A DNA stretch of 64,000 nt, taken from contig JABYQU010000022.1 of the NCBI GenBank assembly GCA_022264855.1, positions 310,001-374,000 on the forward strand, in the 5' to 3' direction. Each line of letters opens with the position of its first letter. The stretch's first letter is position 1. The notes beneath the pieces are model-generated. The model did not search any database. It had not been told where the DNA came from and saw only the letters and a program-made list of their open reading frames with translations. Below are positions 1 through 11,230 of this stretch, one piece after another. This stretch comes from Lenzites betulinus (lineage: Eukaryota; Basidiomycota; Agaricomycetes; Polyporales; Polyporaceae). Made by a program: the position numbers and the translations under genes.

Positions 1-1371
1 GGACGCGCACATCGGTGAGCACCCACACCCCGCCTTGAGCGCGCCGTGGGGTCGATCGCTCAGATGGCCAGGACGCAGGCACGACGCTCACGTTCTCGCA
101 AATGCTCTTCATCACGCTCCAGTCGCTCCCGTCCTTCGTGACGTTCCGCAAGGGAAGCGTGGTGCCGCGGCTGAGGCCGCGCCATGTGCCCCTGCGCGAC
201 TGGGCGCTGCAGGTGCTGGTCCTCACCTCGGGCTCGCTCCTGAATAACTGGGTGTTCGCGTATTCTGTCCCGCTCACGGTGCAGATCGTCTTCCGCTCCG
301 CAGGTCAGTTTCCTGCTCTCAGGCGCGCGTCATGGAACGTATGCTGAAAAGCTGTAAATAGGCCTTGCTGTGTCGATGCTGCTAGGATATCTCGTGCTTC
401 ACAAACGTTACTCAATAGCCCAAGTGGTAATACTAGACATCATATTTCACACCCATCAACGCGCTGACGCCGATCACAGGCTGCTGTAGGATTCGTGTCA
501 GCAGGCGTAATATTGGCGACCCTGTCCCGCCCATCCACCCCCAAAACAACCGGCGACCCGCCTGACGTGGGGCGGTACACCATCGGCGTGATCATGCTCA
601 CGGTCTCCCTCGTGCTCACCGGCGTGCTCGGCGTGCTGCAAGAACGCACCTACACCAAGTACGGCCCGCACTGGAAAGAGGGCGTCTTCTACACGGTCAG
701 TATACCTACAATCCGGCCTGAACGGCGCACGCTGACGATCCCTCGTGAATAGCACTCCCTCTCGCTGCCCATCTTCCTGTTCTTCATCCCAGACCTCAAG
801 CGCGGCTTCAACGGGCTCGCGCACCCAGCCACGCTCTCCACGCACTCGCTCGAGACATACGGCCCCCTCGCGCGCGCAGCGCCCTACGCCGTCCTCGGCG
901 CGAACATGCTCACCCAGCTCGCCTGCGTCTCCGGCGTGAACCAGCTCACCTCCGTACGTCCCGCCCCTCATCTCTCCCCGCCCTTGTCCCTTGTCTCCCT
1001 CTCCTCCTCCTCCTTCTCCCACACACTCACACTAACGCGCGCCCCCACAGCACGTCTCCTCAGTATCGACAAACCTCGTACTCACCACGCGCAAAGCGCT
1101 CTCCCTCTGCTTCAGCGTGTGGTGGTTCGGGAACGGCTGGAACGCGCGCCTCGGCGCGGGCGCGGGCATGGTCTTCCTCGGCTCGCTCCTCTACACCGCC
1201 GTCAGCGCGTCCGCGCGAGCCCCTCCCCCGGCTGCTCGCGCGACAGCGACGGCGACAGCGATACCGGACGCGGGCGCAGGGACGGGAGCCGGGCCGACGA
1301 CGGCGGTGCCGAAGCGGCGCACGGTCGCGAGACAGCGGGAGGGCGCGCGCGCGAACTCGAAGCAGGGATGA
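1..1371 (+). CDS. UAA-family nucleotide-sugar transporter (SLC35B4/YEA4 type), 5' end outside window
   Basis: Multi-pass membrane protein expected to carry UDP-GlcNAc or a related UDP-sugar into the ER or Golgi lumen. Exons read 1-14, 64-303, 362-426, 480-695, 753-953 and 1051-1371, all in phase with GT-AG introns. The protein contains LLNNWVFAYSVPLTVQIVFR and, across an intron, RSAGLAVSMLLGYLVLHKRYS, matching the transmembrane core of the SLC35B4/YEA4 family. A later GVLQERTYTKYGPHWKEGVF stretch and the WWFGNGWN segment near the end also fit. The last 50 or so residues are a basic, Ala/Arg-rich cytosolic tail. The start codon lies upstream of the window, so the N-terminal helices are missing. 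The family is clear; the exact substrate is inferred. Confidence 0.85.
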
Positions 1372-2763
1372 CCGGGGACCGTTGACCGGCGACACGTCGA
1401 GCGGGCGCGGTGTTGCGCCTGTGGCCGGATGGTTCTAATTTCTGCGGGCCTCGGAGGCGAGGACGGGTGCAGAGCGGCTCGTGGGTGTACCTGGAGACGG
1501 GAGCGCACCCGGATGCGCAATACATACTGAACAGCGTGGCGTTTCTAGCATTTCAGGTTGGGGGCAGGGTGAATGCCATGTCAATGTGTACGCGCAGGGA
1601 TTTATTCACTGCCTCGGGAACTCTGCGGTTGGCCCATCCGTGATGAGTGCGCGAGAAACGGAGACGTGCCGGGGTAATCAAAGCTCGGGTAAGAGTGTAC
1701 TGCATGACTGCAAGTAAAGACGACTCGCGTACCTGTGGGGCTACCCGACGAAGTAAAGGAGGAAAGAGACATCCCCAGACCCACCACAAGTCGCACCCAA
1801 GTAACGACCGCCAGAGGCTTCAAGAACTCATCCCACTCATCCCACGCAACAGACCAGACGTTTAAAGGTGGATCCATACTTCAGACTTCGCAGACGAGAC
1901 GATAGCTGGCATAAGCGGTACGCGGCTATTAACGAGGGTAGGGTAGAAAAAACCAGCCGACAAACAGACAGACAGACAGACAAAGACAGAGAGAGGGAGG
2001 GAGACCGACTCGGAGTACGAGATATACACATTCGAAGGCAATCACAGTAGTAAACGCGCACGCGCACGCGTCCCACACACGCGCCAAGTATAAAGACGTA
2101 CGGCGACGACGAAAAGCGGAACGCACGGCTAGACAGTGCGCAGGCGAAAGGCAGTACTAACTATAGCGGGCCTGAACCCGGTCAAAGAACGCAGAACGCA
2201 GAACGCGGGAGAGGGGGAGGGGGGAATGCACAGTACTTGCGGCGGGAATAGAGAGGGTAGGGTGTACATGTAAAAGGTGCGCGAGGGGGGAATAACGGGT
2301 GGTTGGACAGCGGCGCGGCGTGGCTGGGCGCGGGCGCGCGGAGACGTGAGGGGCATAGCGCGGGGTCGTGCGGATCGGGCGCGGGATCCGGGGCGTGACG
2401 TGCGGCGGCGAGCGTGCGGGCGGGCGCGGTACCGGGACGAGGGCCAGTCCAGGTGGGCGCGGGCGCGGGGAGCAGGCAGGCTCGACGACGACGGTCCGTG
2501 TACAGTTATCGATACGAAGGAGAATGGGGCAGGGGGGAAGGGGGGCGAAGCGGGTGCGGAGGATTGAATGCGGCTAGAGACAGGAAGGAAGAGATGGTAT
2601 GGATATTGATATATGATGAAGCGACTACACCGGAAAACCTGGACGGAAACCAAACAAGAAGGTACAGATGAGATGCATAGCAAAATCCGCGAAAGGCCAA
2701 ACGACAGAAGCGGCGCGCACCGCACGGAGCTCAGACAGGCAGAGACCTGGGGGTATACAAGCG
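1372..2763. other. convergent intergenic region
   Basis: Lies between the 3' ends of the transporter and the kinase. Open frames here are Arg/Ser/Pro-rich and have no splice-supported structure or family match, so I read none as a gene. It probably holds both 3' UTRs. It contains a short ACAG/GA-rich run and a repeated GAACGCA near 2187-2205. Confidence 0.6.
1958..2005. repeat. ACAG-type microsatellite grading into GA-rich tract
   Basis: Tandem ACAG units run from about 1960 to 1990 and pass into AGAGAGGGAGGG. It is a simple-sequence repeat in the non-coding gap between two convergent genes. Confidence 0.8.
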
Positions 2764-4670
2764 TCAGTGGCCTTTTTCGCTGATCTCGGCCATCTCGACG
2801 CCCGATGTTGGTTCTGCCACGCCAATGTCGTGGTCGGAGGATGGCTTCTGGCTGTACCCAAACATATCTTGCGTTCCGTCATTGCCGATGGTCATTGGGG
2901 TCACTGGCCGCGAGGACGACGGGCCGGTCGATGACGCGGTGATGGTCGTGGCGATCTGGGTCTGGGGGTAGTATGACCTCCTGTTCATCTTCTTGAAATC
3001 ATACGGGGTGAACCTGATCGTCGTATCGAGAAGGGACCGCGTCAATCAAAGTCGACGTAGTCGAGATTAAAGTTGGCCGGGAGAAGCCAAACGTGACGTA
3101 CTGTTCTTCCATCTGTCGCATCTCCGCGCTTAAGCTGCTAATGTCGCGCTCCTTCCGTTGTTTCGCCCGCAGCGGGTTATCCTCCAGCAGCAATTCCTCC
3201 AATTCATGGGATGCATCAAAGTTCGCCTTCTTGTTCTGTGGAACTGTCGTTAGTATGTTTAACGATGTGTGGTGCTGGGGACGTACATCGGGAATAAACG
3301 GCGCCGTCTGCTCCTTGGTATCAAGGGTGTCCCAGTCAATACTTGCGAACCATGGATGCCGCTTGAGCTCCTCAAACCCTTCGCCATTAGGTTTGCATCC
3401 CAGTCGTCTTGTAGGATCACGGTCGAGGAACTGCAGGGAGGTGATTAGCCATCAATCAAAATGCGAGACCAGGGCACGCATCGCCAAGCATAATCCCGTT
3501 CTGGAAGCCGCAAAATGCCATTTTAAAGAGTAAGCCCGTCGGCGGGCATGATCTGTGGAAAAACCGGATGATGCGAAGGAGAATGGAGAATGATACTCAC
3601 GCCCCTCAATGCCTGGATCCCAGCCCGACTACACTTGCTGTCCGCATCCTCCGGGAAGCGCAGCGAGTCCTTTGAAATGCTGTGGGTCAAATCGCTGTTC
3701 GTCCTGCCTCGGAACGGTCGACGACCGAAAATCAGCTCGTAGGCGCAGACACCAAGTGACCACCAGTCGATGGTGTAGGTGTACCCGCGCTTGGCCAGGA
3801 TCTCAGGAGCCATGTAAGCCATGGAGCCCGCTACGCCCTGCAGCAGTCGTCGCTCGGTGTAATGGACAGCGATGTTGAAATCCGTGATGTGTGCATGTCC
3901 GCGCTCGTCCAGCAGGATATTGTCCGGCTTGAGATCACTGTGCCAGCGTCCGGTGAGTAATGCGATACATGGGCTGATACGACGTGAGAGGTCATTACCG
4001 ATGAATGATTTTACGGTCGTGGAGGAATGCAAGGGCAGACGAGATCTCAGCAATGTAATACCGCACGACTTCCTCCGATAGTGACCCTAGCCGCTCCAGG
4101 TGGACTACAATGAAGAGCTTGGTGAGCATTCCCTGGGCGGCGTAGTAATGGAAAAGCGCTGTGGGGAAAGACGCACATCTCAAATCGCCTCCAAGCATCA
4201 GGTCCAGCACGAAGAAACAGTTCTCATCATCCTGGAATGCATATCGCATGTTGACCACGAAGGGGTGGTCAATCTGTGGTGGGGGGTCAGTGATTGCGTG
4301 GGCGGGATCACGGCAGGTGAGGTCGCACCTCTTCCAACAGTCGCCGCTCCTGAATGATGTTGGCGACGGCCTTCATCTTAACGCACTTGGCCTTGTTGAT
4401 GTACTTTAGGGCGTACAGCTCCCTCGTCTGCTTGTGTTGGACGACCCGGACCTGGACGGGGTGTGACGATTCGGCGGGAGTAGTAGGAGTATGGGTCGGG
4501 TGAGACTGACCTTGCCGAATGCACCCTTGCCCACGCACCGCAGGAGGATGAAATGAAAGAGATTGACATCCCCATCGAAGTCGATGGGCTAGGATGGAGT
4601 GAGCAGGCAGGCAGGCAGGGCGGGCATGCGAGGAGAGACGTACCTGGGGCCGACAACAAACAGCGCCCAT
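2764..4670 (-). CDS. Ser/Thr protein kinase, STK32/YANK-like AGC group
   Basis: Nine exons (4670-4644, 4588-4511, 4451-4329, 4273-4177, 4104-3999, 3937-3601, 3430-3287, 3235-3102, 3013-2764) join in phase to 431 residues. The kinase domain fills most of the protein: glycine loop GKGAFGKV near residues 28-35, ALKYINK with the ATP-binding lysine, HRDLKPDN at about 143-150, then TDFN in place of DFG, which is normal for the YANK family, and [11 protein letters not shown]. The N-terminus MGAVCC could be myristoylated and palmitoylated (Gly2, Cys5, Cys6), suggesting membrane attachment. After the kinase core come a charged segment and a Ser/Thr-rich tail. Its start faces guanylate kinase across about 330 bp. 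Substrates are unknown. Confidence 0.92.
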
Positions 4671-5003
4671 GGTTGTGGGAAAGCGATAAAGACAGAAGGC
4701 TGGCGGGTCTGGTGGGAGCGAAGGAGAAGAGCGAAGGACAGGAAGGAGAGGGCAGGAGGACGGGTGGCCCGCGGGCGGGAAGGGAACGGAGGTGGTGGTC
4801 GGCTTGGAAGGGGTGGCGAGGGCAGGGCGAGAGAGAGCGCAAGGACGCCCTCAGCGCAATCACACTCCGGCGCCTCTTCCCATCGAGACATCCCGTCCTC
4901 TCTTTCGCTCGTCCCGCCTCGTGTCGCCTCCTTCCTATTTTTGGGCTCTGCGTTGTCTTCCCCGCTCTCCTCCCGGGTCCCTTGTACACTCTCTCGCAAA
5001 AAC
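4671..5003. promoter_or_regulatory. shared divergent promoter, kinase / guanylate kinase
   Basis: The region lies between two divergent start codons and must hold both 5' UTRs and promoters. The side nearest guanylate kinase is rich in CTCC/TCTC pyrimidine tracts, common upstream of basidiomycete start codons. No TATA box is evident. Confidence 0.5.
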
Positions 5004-5749
5004 ATGTCTCCCGCCATCGACTTTCTGCGCCCTCTGGTCATCTCTGGGCCCTCCGGCGTCGGCAAGAGCACCCTTCTCAAACGCCTCTTCGCCGACTACC
5101 CGGACAAGTTTGGTTTCAGCGTCTCCCGTGAGCTCCTCCATGCATACTTCCACTTAACCCGACACCCGCTCACCGTGCCTGGCCGCCCCGGCCCCGCCAG
5201 ACACAACTCGCGCCCCCCGCGCAGGCGAGGCCGACGGCAAGGACTACAACTTTGTCTCCCAGGACACCTTCCGCGCCCTCATCGCCGACGGCGCATTCAT
5301 CGAGCACGCCCAGTTCTCAGGCAACTTCTACGGCACCAGCTTCATGGCCGTGCGCGAGATCGAAAAGACCGGCAGGCGCTGCCTGCTCGACATTGAGGCG
5401 CAGGTATGTCCGCTCGCCCCGGGCCCCGTCGTCTGTCTCTCTCCCTCGAACACACCCGTCCCAGGGCGTCCGCCAAATTAAAGCGACGGATCTCAACCCC
5501 GTCTACCTGTTCGTCTCGCCCCCGTCACTTGCTGCGCTGCGTGAGCGCCTTCAGGCTCGCGGCACGGAGACGGAGGCCGCGGTCGCAAAGCGCCTCGCCA
5601 CCGCGCTCAAAGAGGTAGAGTACGCAAAGGAGGGCGCCCACGACCTCGTCATCGTGAATGATGACCTCGACCGGGCCTACGACAAGTTCAAGCGCGTCGC
5701 GCTAGGAGAACAGATCGAGAGCGATGTCTTGCCTCCTCTGGACGATTAG
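5004..5749 (+). CDS. GUK1: guanylate kinase
   Basis: Phosphorylates GMP (and dGMP) to the diphosphate with ATP, a cytosolic step in guanine nucleotide synthesis. Exons 5004-5127, 5201-5403 and 5465-5749 give 203 residues, a usual length for the family. The P-loop GPSGVGKS starts at residue 15. The GMP-binding segment [20 protein letters not shown] forms exactly across the first intron, which confirms the splice. [15 protein letters not shown] and the C-terminal [17 protein letters not shown] are also typical. The ATG at 5004 is the first that puts the P-loop at the normal distance; the open frame upstream is low-complexity. Confidence 0.96.
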
Positions 5750-5991
5750 ACGATAGATTGATAGAGCGTGTGTGGGACTTGGTAGTACAGGTATATGAAT
5801 ACATAGATCTGGATGACGGCATGAAACGCAGCAATTAACGCACAATGCCTAATTGCACTCACTGGTATTAGGACGCCGTCCCCAAGGCGTCGTCTGGTAT
5901 CCCGCCGGCAAGACAATTATAGGGATCGTACCACCGTCCGAGCACGGAGCAGCCAGCCCTCCGTCCATGGCGACCTCAAGAGCGCACCCTC

Positions 5992-6929
5992 CTACACTCG
6001 GAAGCGCATATACGCCATGAGCAGCGCCGAGCAACCCGTGACTGTCAGGGCCGACATCAGATCATGCCAGGGCCGCAATGAACTAGGACCTACCGAATCC
6101 AACAAGATACTGCAACGTTGTTGCCTAATGCCGAGCACGCGGTGAGCGTCCGCAACCACCGCTCGACGCGCGAGAGGGGGGTGGGGGTGGGGGGGCGCAC
6201 CTTCGAGACCTGGATCGACGTGCGGAGCGCGGCGATCTCCTGCTCAATACGCGTGTCGACCTCCTTGATCTTGAGCTCCTGCTTGCTGCCCTCCTCGCGC
6301 ATGCGGCCCTTCTCGAGGTTGAGGTCGAGCCGCACGCCCGCCTGCGTGCGCGTGATCTCCTCGCGCAGGCGCTGCCGCAGCTTCTCGATGTCGTTCACGA
6401 GCCGGTCGTTCTCCGCCTTGATCATCGCGAGCTCGTTCTTCTCCATCAGCTGCAGCTCCGACTTGAGCTGCGCGAAGTCCACCTGCTGCGTGTAGTGGTG
6501 CTGTTTACCGCGGTGCGCACGGAGGCCGGCGTCGGGCGGAGGCGCGACGAGGGGAAGGGGGATTGTGCGGTGAGATCAGGGGAGCACGCGGAGCGCAGGG
6601 CGAAGAGGGTGCCTGACCTTCTCCTGGTCGGCTTTCGTGACCATGTTGCTCGTCATGTTCCGGATGCTCTCGTCGATGACCTCCGCCATCGCGCTCATGA
6701 TCCCCTCCGCCTGTGCGCGGTTGAGGCCCTCGCGCTCGAGCCGCTGCACGAAGTGGTGCGTGTCGAAGTGGAAGTCCGCGCGGTATGGCGAGGCGTGGAA
6801 GCGGCGCCGGCGGGGCTGGGCTGGACGGGCGGTCGAGAAGATTCGTTTGGCAGGGGAAGTAACATGTAAGCGAGGGATGGGCACCAGGGTAGCTGAGCGC
6901 GTGGACGAGGAAGCTAAGGAGCGAATCAT
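5992..6929 (-). CDS. DUF1640 mitochondrial coiled-coil protein (MCUR1/CCDC90, yeast FMP32 type)
   Basis: Exons 6929-6618, 6482-6201, 6109-6094 and 6041-5992 give 219 residues. The first 50 or so are Arg/Ser/Ala-rich without acidic residues, a mitochondrial presequence. The core contains FDTHHFVQRLEREGLNRAQA and continues into a long coiled coil (roughly residues 80-190) with LEKGRMREE and ELKIKEVDTRIEQEIAALR, as in DUF1640. The end, YLVGFVTGCSALLMAYMRF, is a single C-terminal membrane helix. Relatives sit in the inner mitochondrial membrane and affect calcium uptake, cytochrome oxidase assembly or proline metabolism; which applies here is not shown. The third exon is only 16 nt, but it is required to build the membrane helix in frame. 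Confidence 0.87.
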
Positions 6930-7278
6930 CCCTGTCAAGCAGTAGAAGTCAAGATAAGAGTCCTTGGGAACGTTGTATATAGTCGATATGAGCAGAGTGC
7001 AGGGTGTTGTGTAGCAGCCAGCAGTCAACGAGTGTGGTACGGTACAGTCTGCGGTACGACTCGATAACTCCATATGTATCCGGCAAAGAGCGCCCATTGG
7101 GCGCCTTCTCTCAAAACAAGCGCCGATTGTTCGTGAGAATATTTCATCAGCCAATCAGAAGGCGCATACCAGATTTTCTTGAGCACTGAGCTGCAGTTCG
7201 GCAGGCCTCGCCTCCACTGCTCTCTACACTTCCCCACTCTACTTCTGTTTCCTATTTTTCGCTCTCTGGTCTTTAGCT
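6930..7278. promoter_or_regulatory. shared divergent promoter, MCUR1-type gene / MAK16
   Basis: Non-coding gap between two divergent start codons. It includes two CCAAT-related motifs on the + strand near 7150 (AGCCAATCAG), a candidate site for the fungal HAP complex. Confidence 0.5.
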
Positions 7279-8658
7279 ATGCAGAGCGACGACGTGATAT
7301 GGTCGGTGATCAATACGCAGTTCTGCTCGTATAAAGTAAAGTGCGTATGCTCGAGCATATAGAACGGAAAGGCTTCGCTAACCATACACCTGCGTTCGCT
7401 GAACAGAACCACGACCCAAAACTTCTGCAGAAACGAGTACAATGTTACTGGCCTGTGTAACAGGCAAAGTTGTCCCCTGGCAAACTCGCGGTATGCGACG
7501 GTCAGGGAGAAAGAGGGTGCGTCTGTCCCCTCTGTCCTCGTCTGGAAGCGGTCGTACCAAACCCCACTCCCCGTTCCTCCAGGCGTGCTATACCTCTACG
7601 TGAAGACCATCGAGCGTGCACACTCCCCCGCACACATGTGGGAGCGCATAAAGCTGTCGAACAACTATACCAAGGCACTAGAGCAGGCACGCGCACCCCT
7701 GCCCCACATCCCAACGGCTACTAACACCAAGGCGCACAGATCGACAAGGAGCTCATTCACTGGCCGAACTTCACGATCCACAAGTGCAAGCAGCGCGTCA
7801 CAAAAATAACGCAGTACCTCATCAAGATGCGACGGCTCGCCCTCCGGCAGCAGTACGTCCCCCCTCCCCCTTGCTCGCCCTAAGCACTACTAAACACGAC
7901 TGACCACCGCTTACATCCCGCACAGACCAAAGCTCATCGGGATAAAGAAAAAGCTCGACCGGCGCGAGGCCGTGCGCGAGCGCAAGGCGCTCTCCGCCGC
8001 GAAGCTCGAGCGCTCGATCGAGGCGGAGCTCATCGAGCGGCTCAAGTCGAAGGCGTACGGCGACGCGCCGCTGAACGTGAACGAGGCCGTGTGGCGCGCG
8101 GTGCTCGACGCGGAGAAGGCGGGCGCGAAGGGCAAGGGCAAGGACCGCGCGCTCGAGCTCGAGGACGACGAGACGGACGAGGAGGACGAGGCGGAGATGG
8201 AGATGGAGGACGAGGAGGACGAGGAGGGCTGGGGCGAGCGCGAGTTCGTGAGCGACGTGAGTGGGGACGAGGATGAGGACGGGGATGCGCTGAGTGATTT
8301 AGAGGACACATTAGTGAGTTTCACTCTGGGCCGCGGTCTTTTGTGTACGTGTGTGCTGAGCGCAACTTCAGTCTTCTGGCGAGGAAGACGGGGACGAGGA
8401 AGACGAGGAGGACAGCGATGAGGACGGAGCCCCTGCGAAGAAGTCTACCCTGGGCAAGCGGAAGGCGCCATCGCGAACAGCCAAGCCACCCCGGAAAGGG
8501 CCAGAAAAGAAAGCGAGACGTGAGTTTCCGTTTTGTGATCGCATTGGGATACCAGCTCACGCGTTTCTTACTCACCAGGTGGTCCGAGGGTGGAGGTGGA
8601 GTATGAGCATGAGATGGAGAGCGTGCCTCTTACCAAGGAGGCCCTGGCGAACTGGTAA
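7279..8658 (+). CDS. MAK16: ribosome biogenesis protein MAK16
   Basis: Nucleolar factor for 60S ribosome subunit assembly (25S and 5.8S rRNA maturation). Seven exons (7279-7340, 7407-7516, 7583-7686, 7740-7852, 7926-8313, 8372-8519, 8579-8658) give 334 residues. The N-terminal signature is unmistakable: [20 protein letters not shown], then [20 protein letters not shown] with conserved cysteines, then [21 protein letters not shown] basic helix region [20 protein letters not shown] follows, then a long acidic Asp/Glu tract and a Lys-rich tail. The third intron (7687-7739) begins with GC, not GT; no GT donor exists nearby and the frame ALEQ/IDKEL is exact. The family is certain. Confidence 0.95.
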
Positions 8659-8840
8659 TATGCCAACATCGGGGTACACGACTGTCCTACATTCGATCTA
8701 TAACGACCACAGTTACAACGTCAGCCAGCGAAATATCTACAGTTATGTCCACGCCATGTCGCTAGGAAACAAATCTGTGACGCGATCGGTAGGTTGGTAT
8801 TCAATACATAGCGGATGCTAAAGCCCATCAGCCCCGGTCC

Positions 8841-10584
8841 TCAACGTTCAACGTCGTGTAAGAGAATTTCACACAGCTTATGCCACGCCCGGGTAGTATC
8901 CCTAGTCTCCCCCCATACAAACGTCATCCTCCAGTCGAACGACACCTTGGAGAAGGTATGGAAGCACCGCTTGAGGTACTCCGCAACCGCCGTGGGGCAC
9001 GTCACAGGAGAAAAATTGAGGTTCAAGGACATGGTATGCGCCACGCGGATCGTCGAAAACAACCGGGCCTCGTCCGCCCAGTGCTCGTCCATCGCGTCCA
9101 CCTGTATCGACAGCTCGTTGAGGTGGGGGCATCGTTCGGCAAGATAGCGCACGCCCCGAAGCGTCGCCGCGGGCATGGGTGGAGGCGGCTCGAACCCGCT
9201 GCTGGGCGAGCTCACTTCAAGATGGAGCACACGGAGACGCGGCCACCATCCGGCGATATCCTGGAAGAGCGTGTCCGTTATTTCCCCCGCGTCAAAATTA
9301 GCTAAACGGACGTCGACGAGGTCGAGGGATCGCAGGGTGAAGGGCAAGTCCGCCTTCAAAGCGTACACTGGCTCTCCCGAGACCCGTCTACTGGTGCCGA
9401 ATTGGAATAGCGCAACGGTGTCGAGCGATGCACGGAATTTCTCGGCGATGCGCGCAGCGACGGCGGTTTGATCGGCGCCAGATACCTCGCCCTGAAGACT
9501 GATAGTGCATTGCTGGACGTTGCATTGGGGCATACTGTTCAAGAAGTTGAGGACCATATTCGCGCAACCTCGCAGCGACAGCCTTTGGAGAGCGTGGAAG
9601 CCGGGCTCGGAGCTGGATTCTACAGGCTGTAGGCTGGGGGTGTCGGACAGAGAGTCGTGAGAATCGAAAATGTAGAGGAAATGCAACGAAGGCAACTTGG
9701 ACAAGATGGGGATCATCCGAGGGGAATCGACGGTGGCTAAGGAGGCGGAAAGGGTCTTGACAGTGACGATATGCGCGAGTGCTGGGAGGATAGAATAAGC
9801 AGCGGGTACTACCGCGGGGGTACCACGCCACAAGAGACGGATTGAGGTTAGAAGAGGGCATGTTCGGGCAGCGGTATCAAGGGCATCCAATAGTGTTTCC
9901 AGCACTTCTTGGTGCTTTGCATGAGGACAGTCAACAATACTCAAGTCCAGTGAAATCAGAGAAGGAGCAATGAATAACGTTAATGGCTGTACGTCGACCT
10001 CAGCCTCCCAGAAGAGTCGCCGCAGATTTGGCAGCAATGGCTGCTGGCAATCGGCAAGTATAGGCGGCATGATGGTGTCCGTGTGCCTGCGCAGGTGAAT
10101 GCTACGGACAAGCTTTGCATATTCATGAAAACGTTTTGAATATGCCGCATCCTATCCATCCAGGAGTCAACATACTGCGAGCTGCGTAATTTTCAGAAAA
10201 ACATACCGTTGACTGCGGAGTACTAGTCACGGCATCCAACGATTCCAATAACGATAGGAGCGGTTGGAAACTGTCCAGATGTTCCCATATCATCGCGAGA
10301 GCTGGTGGAGATGTAGCTCTGCATACGACTGCCATGGACACAAGTGTCTTCCAGTGTGGACCGTAGTTCGTCCATTGGTCCGTAAGGTATAACAAGACAT
10401 CGCGGAGTACTTCCTCACAGGCCAGTACGCGAAAACATGCGGAAGGGGTCTCTGGCTGTGAGCGACAGAGTCGGGGATCGATCAGCACATGTCTCCGTAT
10501 GCCTGTTTTCCAGATTCTTACCTTAGATGGCCCCGAGACTGTGGAAACAGAGTTCTGCAGTGACTCTGGAACCTGAGAGAGCAT
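8841..10584 (-). CDS. F-box / leucine-rich repeat-like protein
   Basis: Three exons (10584-10522, 10455-10207, 10151-8841) give 540 residues. After a short N-terminus, the F-box-like segment ACEEVLRDVLLYLTDQ...SMAVVCRA...IWEHLDSFQPLLSLL lies at about residues 30-90, resembling the large basidiomycete F-box families that recruit targets to SCF ubiquitin ligases. The remainder has regularly spaced Leu-rich motifs (LRRLFWEAEVDVQPLTLFI, LISLDLSIVDC, LHALQRLSLRGC-like) fitting an LRR substrate domain. The second intron acceptor (10152) was chosen because it joins DAAYSKRFHEYAKLVRSIHL in phase. The substrate is unknown. A decayed relative lies just upstream at about 11 kb. Confidence 0.8.
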
Positions 10585-10989
10585 CGTGCAGCGAGAGTGT
10601 GAACACTGAACGAGGCTGCTCGGTGCTATCTTCCACTAGGATGGAGATGTCTAGGATGCTGCTAGTACTAGTAAGAGACACCACTGCGATACGCGGAGCG
10701 TCCTGTGACGTTTGTGCCACTGTGCGACCTCTTTACAATATTGGCCAAGAGATATCGAGATTCGATAGTGGGTGGGAAATGAAAGCCGAGGATGAGGCCA
10801 CGCCTGTTCTCGATATATGCCGGACGGCCCTGGCAGTAAATGAGCGACTAGAGAACCTCAACATAGGCGTTGAAACAACGTTAACCACTGCTGCCACTTA
10901 CGCGGAGGTGACTGGAGACGTTTTCGCAATCATGGCCCGAGATCTTTAATAGCGCACACCAATCGACTAATATATATAAGGGTCTGGTC

Positions 10990-11230
10990 TCGGCATCTGC
11001 CGGCCAACTCTTCAACTTGGAATCCCACCAGGATGTGACACAGCTCATGTATGGTACGTCTAGATAATGTCCATTCCCTCTTCCCTGATTTACTCTGTTC
11101 ACCTGCAGGAAGCACACCTTGAGGTACTGCGTAGCTACGGGAGAAACAGTGAGGTCGAAGGTCATGGCCTGCGGCGTGCGCTACACCGATGATCTCGGCC
11201 CTATGAACGCGCTCCAATGTCTTCAACAAT
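10990..11230 (-). pseudogene. decayed 3' fragment of an F-box paralogue
   Basis: On the minus strand, short frames read DLTVSPVATQYLKVCF and, in another frame, RTIHELCHILV. These align with LNFSPVTCPTAVAEYLKRCF and RAWHKLCEILLHD at the C-terminus of the F-box gene ending at 8841. The DNA also aligns: GGAAGCAC-CTTGAGGTACT and CACACAGCT-ATG occur in both in the same order. Frames are broken and no F-box domain is present, so this is a truncated relic of a tandem copy. Confidence 0.65.

Noticed and set aside
498..1022. 174-codon minus-strand frame opposite the transporter
   Set aside because: It is the antisense shadow of GC-rich exons, with no splice support or motif.
2129..2725. 198-codon minus-strand frame in the gap before the kinase
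   Set aside because: Ser/Pro/Arg-rich composition without any family motif; more likely the kinase 3' UTR region.
4553..5131. 192- and 265-codon plus-strand frames overlapping the kinase start and guanylate kinase
   Set aside because: They cross introns and the kinase first exon; only the part in the guanylate kinase frame is coding.
10527..10949. 140-codon plus-strand frame upstream of the F-box gene
   Set aside because: Overlaps the F-box first exon on the other strand and has no recognisable motif.
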